A DNA stretch of 11,629 nucleotides from an uncultured Alphaproteobacteria bacterium (GCA_900553115.1 USCF01000014.1:1-11629); one strand, 5' to 3'; shown: positions 1 through 7,641, counted from the first letter of the stretch. Notes: a model not told the origin generated them from the sequence alone. Numbers and translations: made by a program.

Positions 1-69
1 CAAATAAATAAAATACTAATTTATTATATAGGGATTCCTAACCCAAACTTTAAACGTGAAAGCGCTTAA
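1..69 (+). CDS. Possible C-terminal tail of an upstream gene (5' end outside window)
   Basis: The frame starting at base 1 is open for 22 codons and stops at TAA (67-69), so it could be the end of a gene that starts before the window. The visible tail ends in Asn-Pro-Asn-Phe-Lys-Arg-Glu-Ser-Ala-stop. The last four residues and the stop, and the 12 bases GAAAGCGCTTAA that encode them, are the same as at the end of the 398-residue gene (3253-3264). This suggests a related or duplicated gene upstream. The first 30 bases are very AT-rich and could equally be non-coding, and 22 codons are too few to identify a family. The call rests on the open frame and the shared ending only. Confidence 0.3.
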   Translation, partial: QINKILIYYIGIPNPNFKRESA

Positions 70-85
70 AATATGCACAAAACTC

Positions 86-114
86 TAGACAAAAGACAAA
101 ATACATGTTATTAT
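86..114 (+). promoter_or_regulatory. Candidate sigma70-type promoter of the two-gene unknown unit
   Basis: TAGACA (86-91) matches the -35 consensus at five of six positions. It lies exactly 17 bases before TATTAT (109-114), which matches the -10 consensus at five of six. A start of transcription near base 121 would leave a leader of about 18 bases holding the ribosome binding site. It lies between the possible upstream stop (69) and the start at 139. Seen by eye, with no experimental support. Confidence 0.5.
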
Positions 115-125
115 TAAACTAATCT

Positions 126-130
126 AGGAG
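126..130 (+). promoter_or_regulatory. Ribosome binding site of the 634-residue gene
   Basis: AGGAG lies 8 bases before the ATG at 139, an ideal Shine-Dalgarno spacing, and supports that start for the long reading frame. Confidence 0.75.
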
Positions 131-138
131 TTACAAAG

Positions 139-2043
139 ATGGCTGAATCTTCTAAAAAAACTGAAAAATATATTCCCAATCCGTTTGAAGCCGCTGCTTT
201 AAAAGAATTGCACCAGCCTTGGCGCTTTTATGACAGCAAAGAAGAGTTTGAAAAAGTTGTTGCGGAATTTTCTAAAGAAACATTTCAGACCGAAGTTGGA
301 GAAACAAACAAGTGGGACGCCGCCCGTGCTAATGGGTTGATTGCTTTTGGCGCAGAATTGCACAACTATGAAAGAGGTTCTCTGGACGCCGCCGAAAGTC
401 AGATTCGCAATAACAAAGAACTTTGGGAAAAAGTTCAAGCCGCCCATCTCTACAACACCGCCGGTTTTAAGCCGGAGATAAATTTGGACAGCGGTGAAGA
501 TATCAGCGCAGAAGATATTCTGAAAAGAATAAACGAAAATCTGGATAAATTGGAAAGCGGTAAAATAGTTGACGGCAGATATCAGCCATCAAAAGCCGAA
601 CGCAACGTGTTGCGCGCACTTGGCAATTACGGCGAATTTATCCGTAACCCGCGGAATGAGGACGAAATTGCTAAATTCAAAAAAGACGTTAAAAGAAAAT
701 TTAGCAACATCAGCAAACGCGAGGACTATCAAAAATTTGAAACTAAATCAAAGAAACAACAAAATAAAGATAACAGAAAGGAAAAAACCATGAGTGATGA
801 AAATACATTTAAGCTTGAAGGAGAAGATTTGGAGTTTTGTACTGCTCATGGAATCAATCCTGAAGAAATCACTTCAAGAGAAGCTTTTGAAACCAGAAAA
901 GCTGAAATAGAAAATGCGGAAAATTCCGAAGAAAAAGAAGATAAAAAAGACAATAAAAAAGAAACTTCAGAAAAATCTGAAAAAGAAGATGAGAATGAAG
1001 AAAACAAAAAGAAAGAAGCTCTTAAAGTCCATGTCGGAGAACCAAACGCTGAGGATAAAACCAATGATGAAATACCTGATTGGGTAAAGAGAAAAGCCGA
1101 GTACTATCAAGGATTAGCCGACAAAGGTGAAATTACAGACTATAAACAAGATACATCAAAACAAGGCTTTGCCGCAGAATTTAATAATGCTGAAATTCAC
1201 TATACTTCGGAAACTGAAGTGACCGTTTCCGAAGACGCAGGTTTCAAAGTTTTTGACGCCATGCTAAAAGAAAAAGACAACGCCGGCCGACCGGTTGAAT
1301 TTCCGGAAAATGCCTCCAAAGAAGTTGCCACCCGTATGTATGCTGCCTGTGTTTTAAACGGCAACCCAATGCAAGGCGCAGTACCTAAGGAATTAGACGC
1401 AGAAACATTGGCTAAATGCGGTTTGACTGAAGAACAAATTAAACAGGTTCAAGAACATATGGCCGCTTCTCAACAGCAAAATAATGAACAGCAGAAAAAC
1501 GGCGAAGAAAAACAAATTTCTGCTAAAGCTCAAGAAGACATCAAAAAATTGACTGAAATCCGCAACAACTTTAACAAAATGAAACAAGACGGCAAAATTG
1601 CTATTCAAAAAGATGAACACGGCAAACCGCAAATTGTTGCCGGAGAAAAAGGTTCGCCTGAAGACGTAAAGGCAGCCACAGCCATTATGCAAGAAGCTGC
1701 TGATTTAGTAAAAGCTGGATTGGAAAGTAACCGTGGCGAAAATACAAAACTAGAAACCCAAGAACAAAAAGATACAAACGAGTCTTTGCGTCAACAACAA
1801 ATTGAAAACTTGCGCACAAGAATGTCGCCAGAACAAACTAAAGCTCATCAAGATAAGCAAGACGCTCGGGATTTGGTTATGGCTGCTCGCTTGGGCATTA
1901 CTCCGAAAGATACCAAAGTTACCGACCATAAAGGCAATGAGGTAACTGCCAAAACCGGCGAAGATTTGAATAGCTATCAGTCTAAGCTTTCTAAAGAAAC
2001 AATGGCTAGATTGACGCAAAAATTCAAAGGCGCCGAAAAATAA
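139..2043 (+). CDS. Hypothetical Lys/Glu-rich hydrophilic protein, 634 aa
   Basis: I do not recognise this protein as a whole. It has no signal peptide or membrane segment and is probably cytosolic. Residues 1-195 look folded and mostly helical, with aromatic and Trp residues near the N-terminus. A basic linker (about 196-217) leads to Met218, and a short folded-looking stretch (219-257) precedes an extremely charged, low-complexity Glu/Lys/Asp/Asn segment (about 258-294). Residues about 350-420 alternate beta-like and helical stretches and end in an Ala-rich helix and an Asn-Gly-Asn-Pro turn. This loosely recalls the 'large polyvalent protein' associated domains of mobile-element proteins; that is a weak inference. 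The rest is Gln-rich and helical, likely coiled coil (about 430-575). A strong Shine-Dalgarno and promoter support the start at 139, but a second start at Met218 is plausible. It is followed after 24 bases by the 398-residue gene, so the two are probably co-transcribed. Confidence is for a real gene, not a function. Confidence 0.85.
   Translation: MAESSKKTEKYIPNPFEAAALKELHQPWRFYDSKEEFEKVVAEFSKETFQTEVGETNKWDAARANGLIAFGAELHNYERGSLDAAESQIRNNKELWEKVQAAHLYNTAGFKPEINLDSGEDISAEDILKRINENLDKLESGKIVDGRYQPSKAERNVLRALGNYGEFIRNPRNEDEIAKFKKDVKRKFSNISKREDYQKFETKSKKQQNKDNRKEKTMSDENTFKLEGEDLEFCTAHGINPEEITSREAFETRKAEIENAENSEEKEDKKDNKKETSEKSEKEDENEENKKKEALKVHVGEPNAEDKTNDEIPDWVKRKAEYYQGLADKGEITDYKQDTSKQGFAAEFNNAEIHYTSETEVTVSEDAGFKVFDAMLKEKDNAGRPVEFPENASKEVATRMYAACVLNGNPMQGAVPKELDAETLAKCGLTEEQIKQVQEHMAASQQQNNEQQKNGEEKQISAKAQEDIKKLTEIRNNFNKMKQDGKIAIQKDEHGKPQIVAGEKGSPEDVKAATAIMQEAADLVKAGLESNRGENTKLETQEQKDTNESLRQQQIENLRTRMSPEQTKAHQDKQDARDLVMAARLGITPKDTKVTDHKGNEVTAKTGEDLNSYQSKLSKETMARLTQKFKGAEK
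778..792 (+). promoter_or_regulatory. Possible internal ribosome binding site and start codon inside the 634-residue gene
   Basis: AAGGAA (778-783) lies 6 bases before an in-frame ATG at 790 (Met218). The site falls at the border between a basic, low-complexity linker and a new folded-looking stretch, which is where a separate domain or protein would begin. If used, it would give a 417-residue shorter product from the same frame. A purine-rich Lys codon run can produce such a site by chance. Confidence 0.35.
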
Positions 2044-2054
2044 CTTTTAACCCT

Positions 2055-2060
2055 AAGGAG
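2055..2060 (+). promoter_or_regulatory. Ribosome binding site of the 398-residue gene
   Basis: AAGGAG lies 7 bases before the ATG at 2068, inside the 24-base gap after the stop of the preceding gene. This is a near-perfect site and fixes the start of the second gene. Confidence 0.8.
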
Positions 2061-2067
2061 ACAAGCC

Positions 2068-3264
2068 ATGAATGGATTCGATGATGATTTCTTATACTTT
2101 CTCAGAGCCAATCACCCGACTGACTACATTTTGGCTTGCTCCAATGATGTAAAACCCGAAAGCCTGCGCCGCATCTATAATGATTACAGCGACACTTTTA
2201 AAATTTGGATGAAAATTCCGTCGGTAATACGCGATACTTTTGACGGCAAAGTTCCGCAAGAAATTATGTATTTAGCCGCTACCGGAAAAGAGCAAATCCT
2301 GCGCGATATCGCCGCCGGTCGCAAGCCGCCGAAACCGGAAGAAGAAAATATGCTTCCGCCTCCTCCAACGCCTGAAAAAGTTATGGCCGCCGAATTATTT
2401 GCCGTTGCTTTGGCCGCCGGATACAGCAAGCAAGCCTCTTACGAGTTGTCTGCACATCGTTTGTTCCGTGATTCTTTAAGGGATAAAGCTGTTGCCGGCG
2501 TCTTGAACGAAACCGAAAGAAAAGCTTGGCTGCAATCTCGTCAAGACGACGCCGATACCATCAAAAAAGACTGGGGCAACTGCCAACATGAAAAAATATT
2601 AATCCACTTGTTTGGCAAATACAATCAGGGTAAAATTGATAAAGATGCCTTTTTGCCGCAAGTTGTTGACCTTATGCACAAAATTGAAGCGTCTAATCAC
2701 CGCGAACATTTGTTGGCTTATTTAAAGACCAGACCAATACAAGCCAAGCTGGCTCATTTCAAAGAAGATGTACTTGATACTTTATCGCAAACAATTTTGC
2801 ATGATATTCCTGTTAGCGAACGTGATGACTATCTGCGCGCCAGTATTCCGCTCAAAATCCAAATGCGCCGCCTGATAGATAAGGATAATTCCGGCAACAG
2901 CGCCAATCTAGCGCAAGCCGTAAATGATATTGTAGAACAGGCTGAAAAGCACAAAATCGGGCTTGATTTTAGCAACTACACCGCCGATTCGCATCATCCA
3001 ATGTCGGCTGAACTGCGCCAGATGTTTATGATAGCCTGCTGCATTCACGATGTTTCATATCGCAACCCCAATGGCGAACGTATTAATCCAAACTCCGAAA
3101 TGGTTAAACAGCTGCCGGAAGATATAAAAGCGCTGGTAATCTCACGCGATATTCGTTTAGCTAAAGAAAATATGATTGACCTGACCGGAGAGAGAGATCA
3201 TAAATGTATGGAACTTTCCCTACCGTCTGTTTTGCGCCGTCAAAACGTTAGAGAAAGCGCTTAA
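2068..3264 (+). CDS. Hypothetical protein, 398 aa, second gene of the unknown unit
   Basis: I do not recognise a family. The protein has no signal peptide and no membrane segment. The N-terminal part (1-85) looks helical. A Pro-rich hinge follows (about 86-103, with four consecutive prolines after Leu97-like positions), and the remainder (about 104-398) is predominantly helical with many charged residues. Two Cys side by side (324-325) sit before an Ile-His-Asp, but the pattern is not enough to call an HD phosphohydrolase. Apparent Asp/Asn/Gly loops near 184-195 and 271-282 do not satisfy the EF-hand pattern. The start is fixed by an AAGGAG site. It lies 24 bases after the 634-residue gene, so the two proteins may act together; that is inferred only from position. 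The stop overlaps the stop of the oppositely oriented rodA. The last residues (RESA) match those of the possible partial gene at 1-69. Confidence 0.85.
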   Translation: MNGFDDDFLYFLRANHPTDYILACSNDVKPESLRRIYNDYSDTFKIWMKIPSVIRDTFDGKVPQEIMYLAATGKEQILRDIAAGRKPPKPEEENMLPPPPTPEKVMAAELFAVALAAGYSKQASYELSAHRLFRDSLRDKAVAGVLNETERKAWLQSRQDDADTIKKDWGNCQHEKILIHLFGKYNQGKIDKDAFLPQVVDLMHKIEASNHREHLLAYLKTRPIQAKLAHFKEDVLDTLSQTILHDIPVSERDDYLRASIPLKIQMRRLIDKDNSGNSANLAQAVNDIVEQAEKHKIGLDFSNYTADSHHPMSAELRQMFMIACCIHDVSYRNPNGERINPNSEMVKQLPEDIKALVISRDIRLAKENMIDLTGERDHKCMELSLPSVLRRQNVRESA

Positions 3265-4400
3265 TCATCTTCGTTAAAATTAATGTTGTTATCCTGATTG
3301 ACTTTCATACAAAGAATTATGCCAAAGCTCGACATAATTGAAAACATCACAGTGCCTCCATATGAAATCAGCGGCAGCGGGATTCCCACAACCGGCAAAA
3401 CGCCCATTACCATGGCAATATTGATAAACACATACAAAAAATAGTTTGTGTTCAAACCAATAACCACTAATTTAGCAAAATAGTTGCGGATTCTAAAAGC
3501 AAAAATATAGCCCATGGCAATAACCAGAATATTCAGCAAAACCAACATCACACTGCCTATCATGCCAAATTCTTCCGAAAACATCGTAAAAATAAAATCC
3601 GTATGTTTTTCCGGCAAAAAGTTTAAATGAGTCTGCGTGCCGTGCAAAAAGCCTTTACCGAAAATTCCGCCGGAACCAAAAGCAATTTTAGACTGAATAA
3701 TATGATAGCCGGCCCCTAGCGGATCACGTTCCGGATCCAAAAAAGTCAACACTCGGTTTTGCTGATATTCATGCAAAAAATTCCAAGCTATCGGCAGCAA
3801 AGCCGCTCCAGCAGCTCCGACCAAAGCGAATTTCCACCACTGTACGCCCACCACAAACATCATTATCGTTGCCGTAAACAGCAGCATCAAAGCTGTGCCT
3901 AAATCCGGCTGCAGGCAAATCAGCCCCACCGGAATAATTGTCAAAACCACTGGAATCAAAATACCGCGGATTGTTCGGATATTCTGCATTGTCGTAAAAC
4001 TGAAATAGCGGGCCAAAAATAAAACCATCCCGATTTTCATCAACTCCGACGGCTGAATTTTAAACAATCCCAAATTTATCCAGCGCTGCGCACCCATACC
4101 GATATGCCCCGTAATTTCTACTACCACCAACAAAAACAGGGTGGCAAAATAAAACAGATAAGCTCCGTGATAATAATAGCGAATATCAACCATCGCCAAA
4201 CCAATCATCAGCAGCATTGTCACCACAAAACGAGATATATGCTTAATAGCCCAAGGCTCCCAGCTGCCGTTAGCCGCCGAATATAAAGTCATTGTGCCGA
4301 CACAAGCCAAAATCATAATCAATAAAATATAGCTAAAGCTAAGCCGGCAAAATTTATCTTTCAAGCCCAAATGTCTACTGCCATATCCAAACTCATACAT
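3261..4400 (-). CDS. rodA: RodA, SEDS-family peptidoglycan glycosyltransferase
   Basis: RodA polymerises lipid II into glycan strands in the inner membrane as the partner of PBP2 in the rod elongation machine. The 379-residue protein has about ten hydrophobic segments, and its length is normal. Family motifs are all present: QPSELMK (116-122), QPDLGTA (164-170), and FLPEKHTDFIF (261-271), whose Asp268 corresponds to the essential catalytic Asp of RodA proteins. The C-terminal stretch 333-350 carries GVLP, GIPLPLISYGG. The presence of PBP2 immediately upstream (8-base gap) supports RodA rather than the related FtsW. The start is preceded by AGGTGA with a rather short 4-base spacing. This is the last gene of the mre-mrd operon; its stop codon shares TTAA with the stop of the convergent 398-residue gene, leaving no separate terminator region. 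Confidence 0.96.
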   Translation of the reverse strand: MYEFGYGSRHLGLKDKFCRLSFSYILLIMILACVGTMTLYSAANGSWEPWAIKHISRFVVTMLLMIGLAMVDIRYYYHGAYLFYFATLFLLVVVEITGHIGMGAQRWINLGLFKIQPSELMKIGMVLFLARYFSFTTMQNIRTIRGILIPVVLTIIPVGLICLQPDLGTALMLLFTATIMMFVVGVQWWKFALVGAAGAALLPIAWNFLHEYQQNRVLTFLDPERDPLGAGYHIIQSKIAFGSGGIFGKGFLHGTQTHLNFLPEKHTDFIFTMFSEEFGMIGSVMLVLLNILVIAMGYIFAFRIRNYFAKLVVIGLNTNYFLYVFINIAMVMGVLPVVGIPLPLISYGGTVMFSIMSSFGIILCMKVNQDNNINFNEDD

Positions 4401-4408
4401 CTTGTCAC

Positions 4409-6217
4409 CTATTTTATATCAAGCTTTAAAGCCGTTTGCAAAATTTTACTGGCAATCGGCGCCGCAACGCCTGAGCCGGATGAACCGTGTTCAACAACCA
4501 CTGCCACTGCATAACGAGGATTATCAACCGGTGTAAAACCAATAAACAGAGCATGATTACGCAAACGCCATGGCAGCTGTTCATCACGCAGAATACCGCT
4601 GCTGCGTTCTTTCATAGAAATACGGCGTACCTGCGTGGTGCCGGTTTTTCCCCCCATCATCGCTCCGTTAATGTTAAAGCGCGCTCTTCCGGCTGTTCCC
4701 CCAACACCGTTAACCACTTCAAACATACCGCGTTTTACAATCTCTATATTTTTGGTAGAAATATCCAAACGTTTTACCTTTGCCAATTCTTTTTCTGTGG
4801 GTTTTATAAACGTTGGCTGCACTGCATACCCACCGTTAACAACCCGCGCCAGCATTGTCGCCAATTGCAGCGGAGTTGTCAAAACATATCCCTGTCCGAT
4901 TCCGGCATTTGCCGCGTCACCATAAGTCCACGCTGTGCCATAACGGGCTTTTTTCCACGATTTTGTAGGAATAATGCCGCCTTTTTCATTATCCAAACCT
5001 ACTTCCAAAATATTTCCCATACCTAATTTAACCGCCATATCATGAATCTTGTCTATACCAAGTTTCATCGCGGTTTCATAAAAGAAAATATCACATGAAT
5101 GTTTAAGCGCTTCAACCACATTCAAACTTCCGTGTCCGGAATGACGCCAACAGTGAAAACGGATATTACCAACATCTAAACCGCCGCTGCAGGTAAATCT
5201 GGTATTCAAATCAATCACGCCGGCTTCCAGCGCCGCCAGTGCCACCACCACCTTAAACGTCGACCCCGGAGAATATTGTCCGGAAACAGCCTTATTGACC
5301 AAAGGCGTACGTTCATTATTCAGCAAAGCGTTCCAGTGTTTATAGCTTATTCCGTTTGTAAACAGATTAGGGTCAAACGACGGCGTAGAAACCAAAGCCA
5401 AAATTTCTCCTGTTTTAACATTCAAAACCACCGCTGCTCCGCTTTCTTCGCCAAAAGCCTCATACGCCGCGCGCTGCAACCGAGCGTCCAGCGTCAAATG
5501 CAGACTTTCCCCTTCTTCGCCGCTGTTGCGTTCTATCTCATTCATCACCCGTCCATAGGCATTAACTTCAAGCTTTATGGTTCCACCTTTGCCTTGCAAT
5601 TTATAGTCAAAATATCTCTCTAACCCCGACTTACCGATTTTGAACCCCGGAACCATATACAATGGATTGTCTTTTTTATCTTTATCCGAGATTGGACCGA
5701 CATACCCCAAAACATGCGCATAAATATCTGCATATGGATAGTATCGGCTCAAGCCTTCATCAATTTCCACCCCTGGCAAATCAGGAGCGCGTAACAAAAT
5801 TTTAGATACCTCGTCCCAACTCAAATTATCTTTCAGTTTAATCGGTATAAACCGCCGCCGGTTTTTGATATTTTTTAAAATCTTATTTTCTTCTTCGGCC
5901 GAAAGCGGAATTATTTGTTTAAATGTTTGCAGCGTTTTTTCAATATTCGGAGATTGTTCAGCCACCAGCAAAGCTTGAAAATCTTGGTCATTTTTAGCAA
6001 TAATTTCACCGTTTCTATCATATATCAAACCGCGCGGCGGCACTAAAAACCTTGTTGAAATACGGTTTTCATCCGACATCATTTTATATTTGTCCGCTTC
6101 TCGTACCTGTAAATAATACAGGCGGGCAAAAATAACCGCAAACGCCAATAAATTAAAGAAAATCACAGCAAACGTGCGGCGAATCAATACTCTATTTTTT
6201 TCCCCGTTTCTATTCAT
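4409..6217 (-). CDS. mrdA: Penicillin-binding protein 2, cell-elongation transpeptidase
   Basis: PBP2 is a class B (monofunctional) D,D-transpeptidase that cross-links the glycan made by RodA and also activates RodA. It is anchored in the inner membrane with its catalytic part in the periplasm. The 602 residues show one N-terminal membrane segment (about 13-33), a pedestal/dimerisation region beginning around RGLIYDRNG (62-70), the GKSGLE element (195-200), and a transpeptidase domain from about 257 to the end. The three active-site motifs are intact: SxxK as Ser319-Thr-Phe-Lys322, the SxD form usual for PBP2 as Ser374-Cys-Asp376, and KTG at 524-526. Its ATG lies inside the last codons of mreD (8-base overlap), with a strong AGGAG site, so translation is probably coupled. 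Length and motif spacing are normal, and the enzyme should be active and beta-lactam sensitive. Confidence 0.96.
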   Translation of the reverse strand: MNRNGEKNRVLIRRTFAVIFFNLLAFAVIFARLYYLQVREADKYKMMSDENRISTRFLVPPRGLIYDRNGEIIAKNDQDFQALLVAEQSPNIEKTLQTFKQIIPLSAEEENKILKNIKNRRRFIPIKLKDNLSWDEVSKILLRAPDLPGVEIDEGLSRYYPYADIYAHVLGYVGPISDKDKKDNPLYMVPGFKIGKSGLERYFDYKLQGKGGTIKLEVNAYGRVMNEIERNSGEEGESLHLTLDARLQRAAYEAFGEESGAAVVLNVKTGEILALVSTPSFDPNLFTNGISYKHWNALLNNERTPLVNKAVSGQYSPGSTFKVVVALAALEAGVIDLNTRFTCSGGLDVGNIRFHCWRHSGHGSLNVVEALKHSCDIFFYETAMKLGIDKIHDMAVKLGMGNILEVGLDNEKGGIIPTKSWKKARYGTAWTYGDAANAGIGQGYVLTTPLQLATMLARVVNGGYAVQPTFIKPTEKELAKVKRLDISTKNIEIVKRGMFEVVNGVGGTAGRARFNINGAMMGGKTGTTQVRRISMKERSSGILRDEQLPWRLRNHALFIGFTPVDNPRYAVAVVVEHGSSGSGVAAPIASKILQTALKLDIK

Positions 6218-6737
6218 TGATTCGCTCCTGTGGCAACAAATTGTTTTGCACCCACATATTTACATATACCACCAGCGGATAAAACATTATGGTAGAAACT
6301 AAATTAACCATTATCTCGGTCAACGGAACAAATCTGCTGAAATACGCCGAAACAAACAGCCATTTGATAAACGTGAGCATAAAACCGGCCAAAGCAAATA
6401 CAAACCAGCTAACACCAAATGTGGCGGCTTTAAAATATCGTTCCAAAATTTCGGTTGCAAAAACCAACAGCATCATCATCAGAATATTTATTCCAAATGG
6501 AGTCGAACTATATGAATCGGTTAAAAATCCCACCCAAAAAGCCGAGATATAGCTAAACATATACCGGCGCTTCAAACTCCAATAATATACGCAAATAAAA
6601 CCGACTGCCGGTCGAAAATAGTTTAATTCCAATGAATTTATGGGCATAGAAAATAAAAACACCAAAACAAATGTTGCCACCAGAGGTATCCGATGGCGAA
6701 AAAACAAACGTAATTTATCCCTAAAATTATCGTGCAT
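6210..6737 (-). CDS. mreD: MreD, membrane component of the rod-shape complex
   Basis: MreD is a small polytopic inner-membrane protein that bridges MreC, RodA and PBP2 in the elongasome. The 175-residue product has about five hydrophobic segments. It shows the MreD-like Asp followed by a Thr-Pro-Phe-Gly-Ile-Asn turn near residues 68-80, and its position between mreC and mrdA is diagnostic. The frame is open further upstream (to 6815), but that would overlap mreC by 89 bases and add a non-typical leader. The ATG at 6737 gives a short basic N-terminus directly before the first membrane segment, as in other MreD proteins, with an 11-base overlap with mreC. The Shine-Dalgarno at this start is weak (GGA about 11 bases upstream), so translation is likely coupled to mreC. 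The sequence is weakly conserved in general, so the context carries much of the call. Confidence 0.88.
   Translation of the reverse strand: MHDNFRDKLRLFFRHRIPLVATFVLVFLFSMPINSLELNYFRPAVGFICVYYWSLKRRYMFSYISAFWVGFLTDSYSSTPFGINILMMMLLVFATEILERYFKAATFGVSWFVFALAGFMLTFIKWLFVSAYFSRFVPLTEIMVNLVSTIMFYPLVVYVNMWVQNNLLPQERINE
6225..6229 (-). promoter_or_regulatory. Ribosome binding site of mrdA inside the end of mreD
   Basis: On the - strand AGGAG lies 7 bases before the mrdA ATG. It is encoded by the last codons of mreD, consistent with coupled translation across the 8-base overlap. Confidence 0.8.
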
Positions 6738-7605
6738 CGGCGGTGCTATCCAAAAAATCATTAAGTTCGGTATTTTCTGCAGATAATCCATAATCGACAA
6801 TCCGCACATATTCAACTCGGCTTATATCGGCCATAGTTTCAACGTTTATTTCTCCGTTTGTTATTGAGCTGACAAAACCAATCGGCAACCCTGACGGAAA
6901 CATTCCGCCCACACCGGAAGTAACAATAACATCACCTTCTTGAATGTCTGAAGTTGAACGCGTAAATAAAAGCTGTGGCATAGCCGTGTTGTTACCGCTC
7001 AAAATACCGCGGACCCTCGTGCGTTCGACCACCACCGGAATTTTAGAATTGATATCCGTAACCAAAATTACTTTCGCATAGTGACCGCTAACTTTATCAA
7101 TACGCCCAATAACACTTTCATCGCCTAAAACTATCTGGCCTTTTTGCACTGCCTCATCACCGATATAAATCAACAGGGTATGAGTAAAGCTATCTCCGGA
7201 TTCGGCAATAATTTTTGCACTCATAAAAGTAGCCCCTTCCGGCGGAACATAGTTTAGCAAACGTTCTAGCAGCTGGTTTTCTACCTCCAGCGTTCTAACC
7301 TTGTTTTGCAGCATCAGCATTTGTTTATTTTCAAAACGCAAAGCTCGATTATCGGCATATATATGCCCTATGTCATAAAAATAAGTATAAATACGGTGAA
7401 TAAAACGCGACGGTAGTTCCACAACCTGCATAATCGGTCCGGTAACATTCATCACCACCTTATTAGCAGTATCGACAATCAAACTATCGACTCGGCTCAG
7501 CAAAATAAACAAAAAAGCTGCTAAAAAAAGGATAAAGATAAAAACCCGCCGCAGCAAAACCTTTAATTCGCCTATTCTAATAAGCAGGGTTCCCCGACGT
7601 TTCAT
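6727..7605 (-). CDS. mreC: MreC, periplasmic rod-shape protein
   Basis: MreC links the cytoplasmic MreB filament to PBP2 in the periplasm and stimulates it. The 292-residue protein has a basic cytoplasmic tip, one membrane segment (about 19-37), a periplasmic coiled coil (about 80-118, rich in Leu, Glu, Asn), and the MreC beta-barrel domain. The barrel ends in the typical TSGVGGMFPSGLPIGFV element (229-245). Length is within the usual range. An AAGGA site 7 bases before the ATG at 7605 supports the start. The gap to mreB is 36 bases and contains no hairpin that I can see; the 3' end overlaps mreD by 11 bases. Confidence 0.95.
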   Translation of the reverse strand: MKRRGTLLIRIGELKVLLRRVFIFILFLAAFLFILLSRVDSLIVDTANKVVMNVTGPIMQVVELPSRFIHRIYTYFYDIGHIYADNRALRFENKQMLMLQNKVRTLEVENQLLERLLNYVPPEGATFMSAKIIAESGDSFTHTLLIYIGDEAVQKGQIVLGDESVIGRIDKVSGHYAKVILVTDINSKIPVVVERTRVRGILSGNNTAMPQLLFTRSTSDIQEGDVIVTSGVGGMFPSGLPIGFVSSITNGEINVETMADISRVEYVRIVDYGLSAENTELNDFLDSTADAR

Positions 7606-7641
7606 ATCCTTATCCTTCTAATAAATCAGCTTTTTTAACTC

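Noticed and set aside
846..1064. Antisense open frame opposite the charged linker of the 634-residue gene
   Set aside because: It encodes a Ser/Phe repeat that is simply the complement of Lys/Glu codons, with no ribosome binding site; a shadow of the real gene. The same applies to the other antisense frames over mrdA, mreB, miaA and trhP.
2611..2915. EF-hand-like loops in the 398-residue protein (residues near 184-195 and 271-282)
   Set aside because: The first lacks acidic residues at positions 1, 3 and 5 of the loop; the second lacks the hydrophobic residue at 8 and the Glu at 12.
3040..3054. HD phosphohydrolase motif in the 398-residue protein (Cys-Cys-Ile-His-Asp)
   Set aside because: A lone His-Asp pair without the other spaced metal-binding His and Asp residues in a recognisable order is not enough for the family.
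3229..3246. Inverted repeat GTTTTG-CGCCGT-CAAAAC near the end of the 398-residue gene as a terminator
   Set aside because: The stem has only 6 pairs and is A/T-rich, and no U-run follows on either strand, so it does not qualify as an intrinsic terminator.
5105..5112. Third copy of the palindrome AAGCGCTT (others at 60-67 and 3255-3262)
   Set aside because: The copy in mrdA encodes conserved Glu-Ala-Leu residues of PBP2, so recurrence of the 8-mer is better explained by codon choice than by a dispersed element; only the two longer 12-base matches at gene ends were kept.
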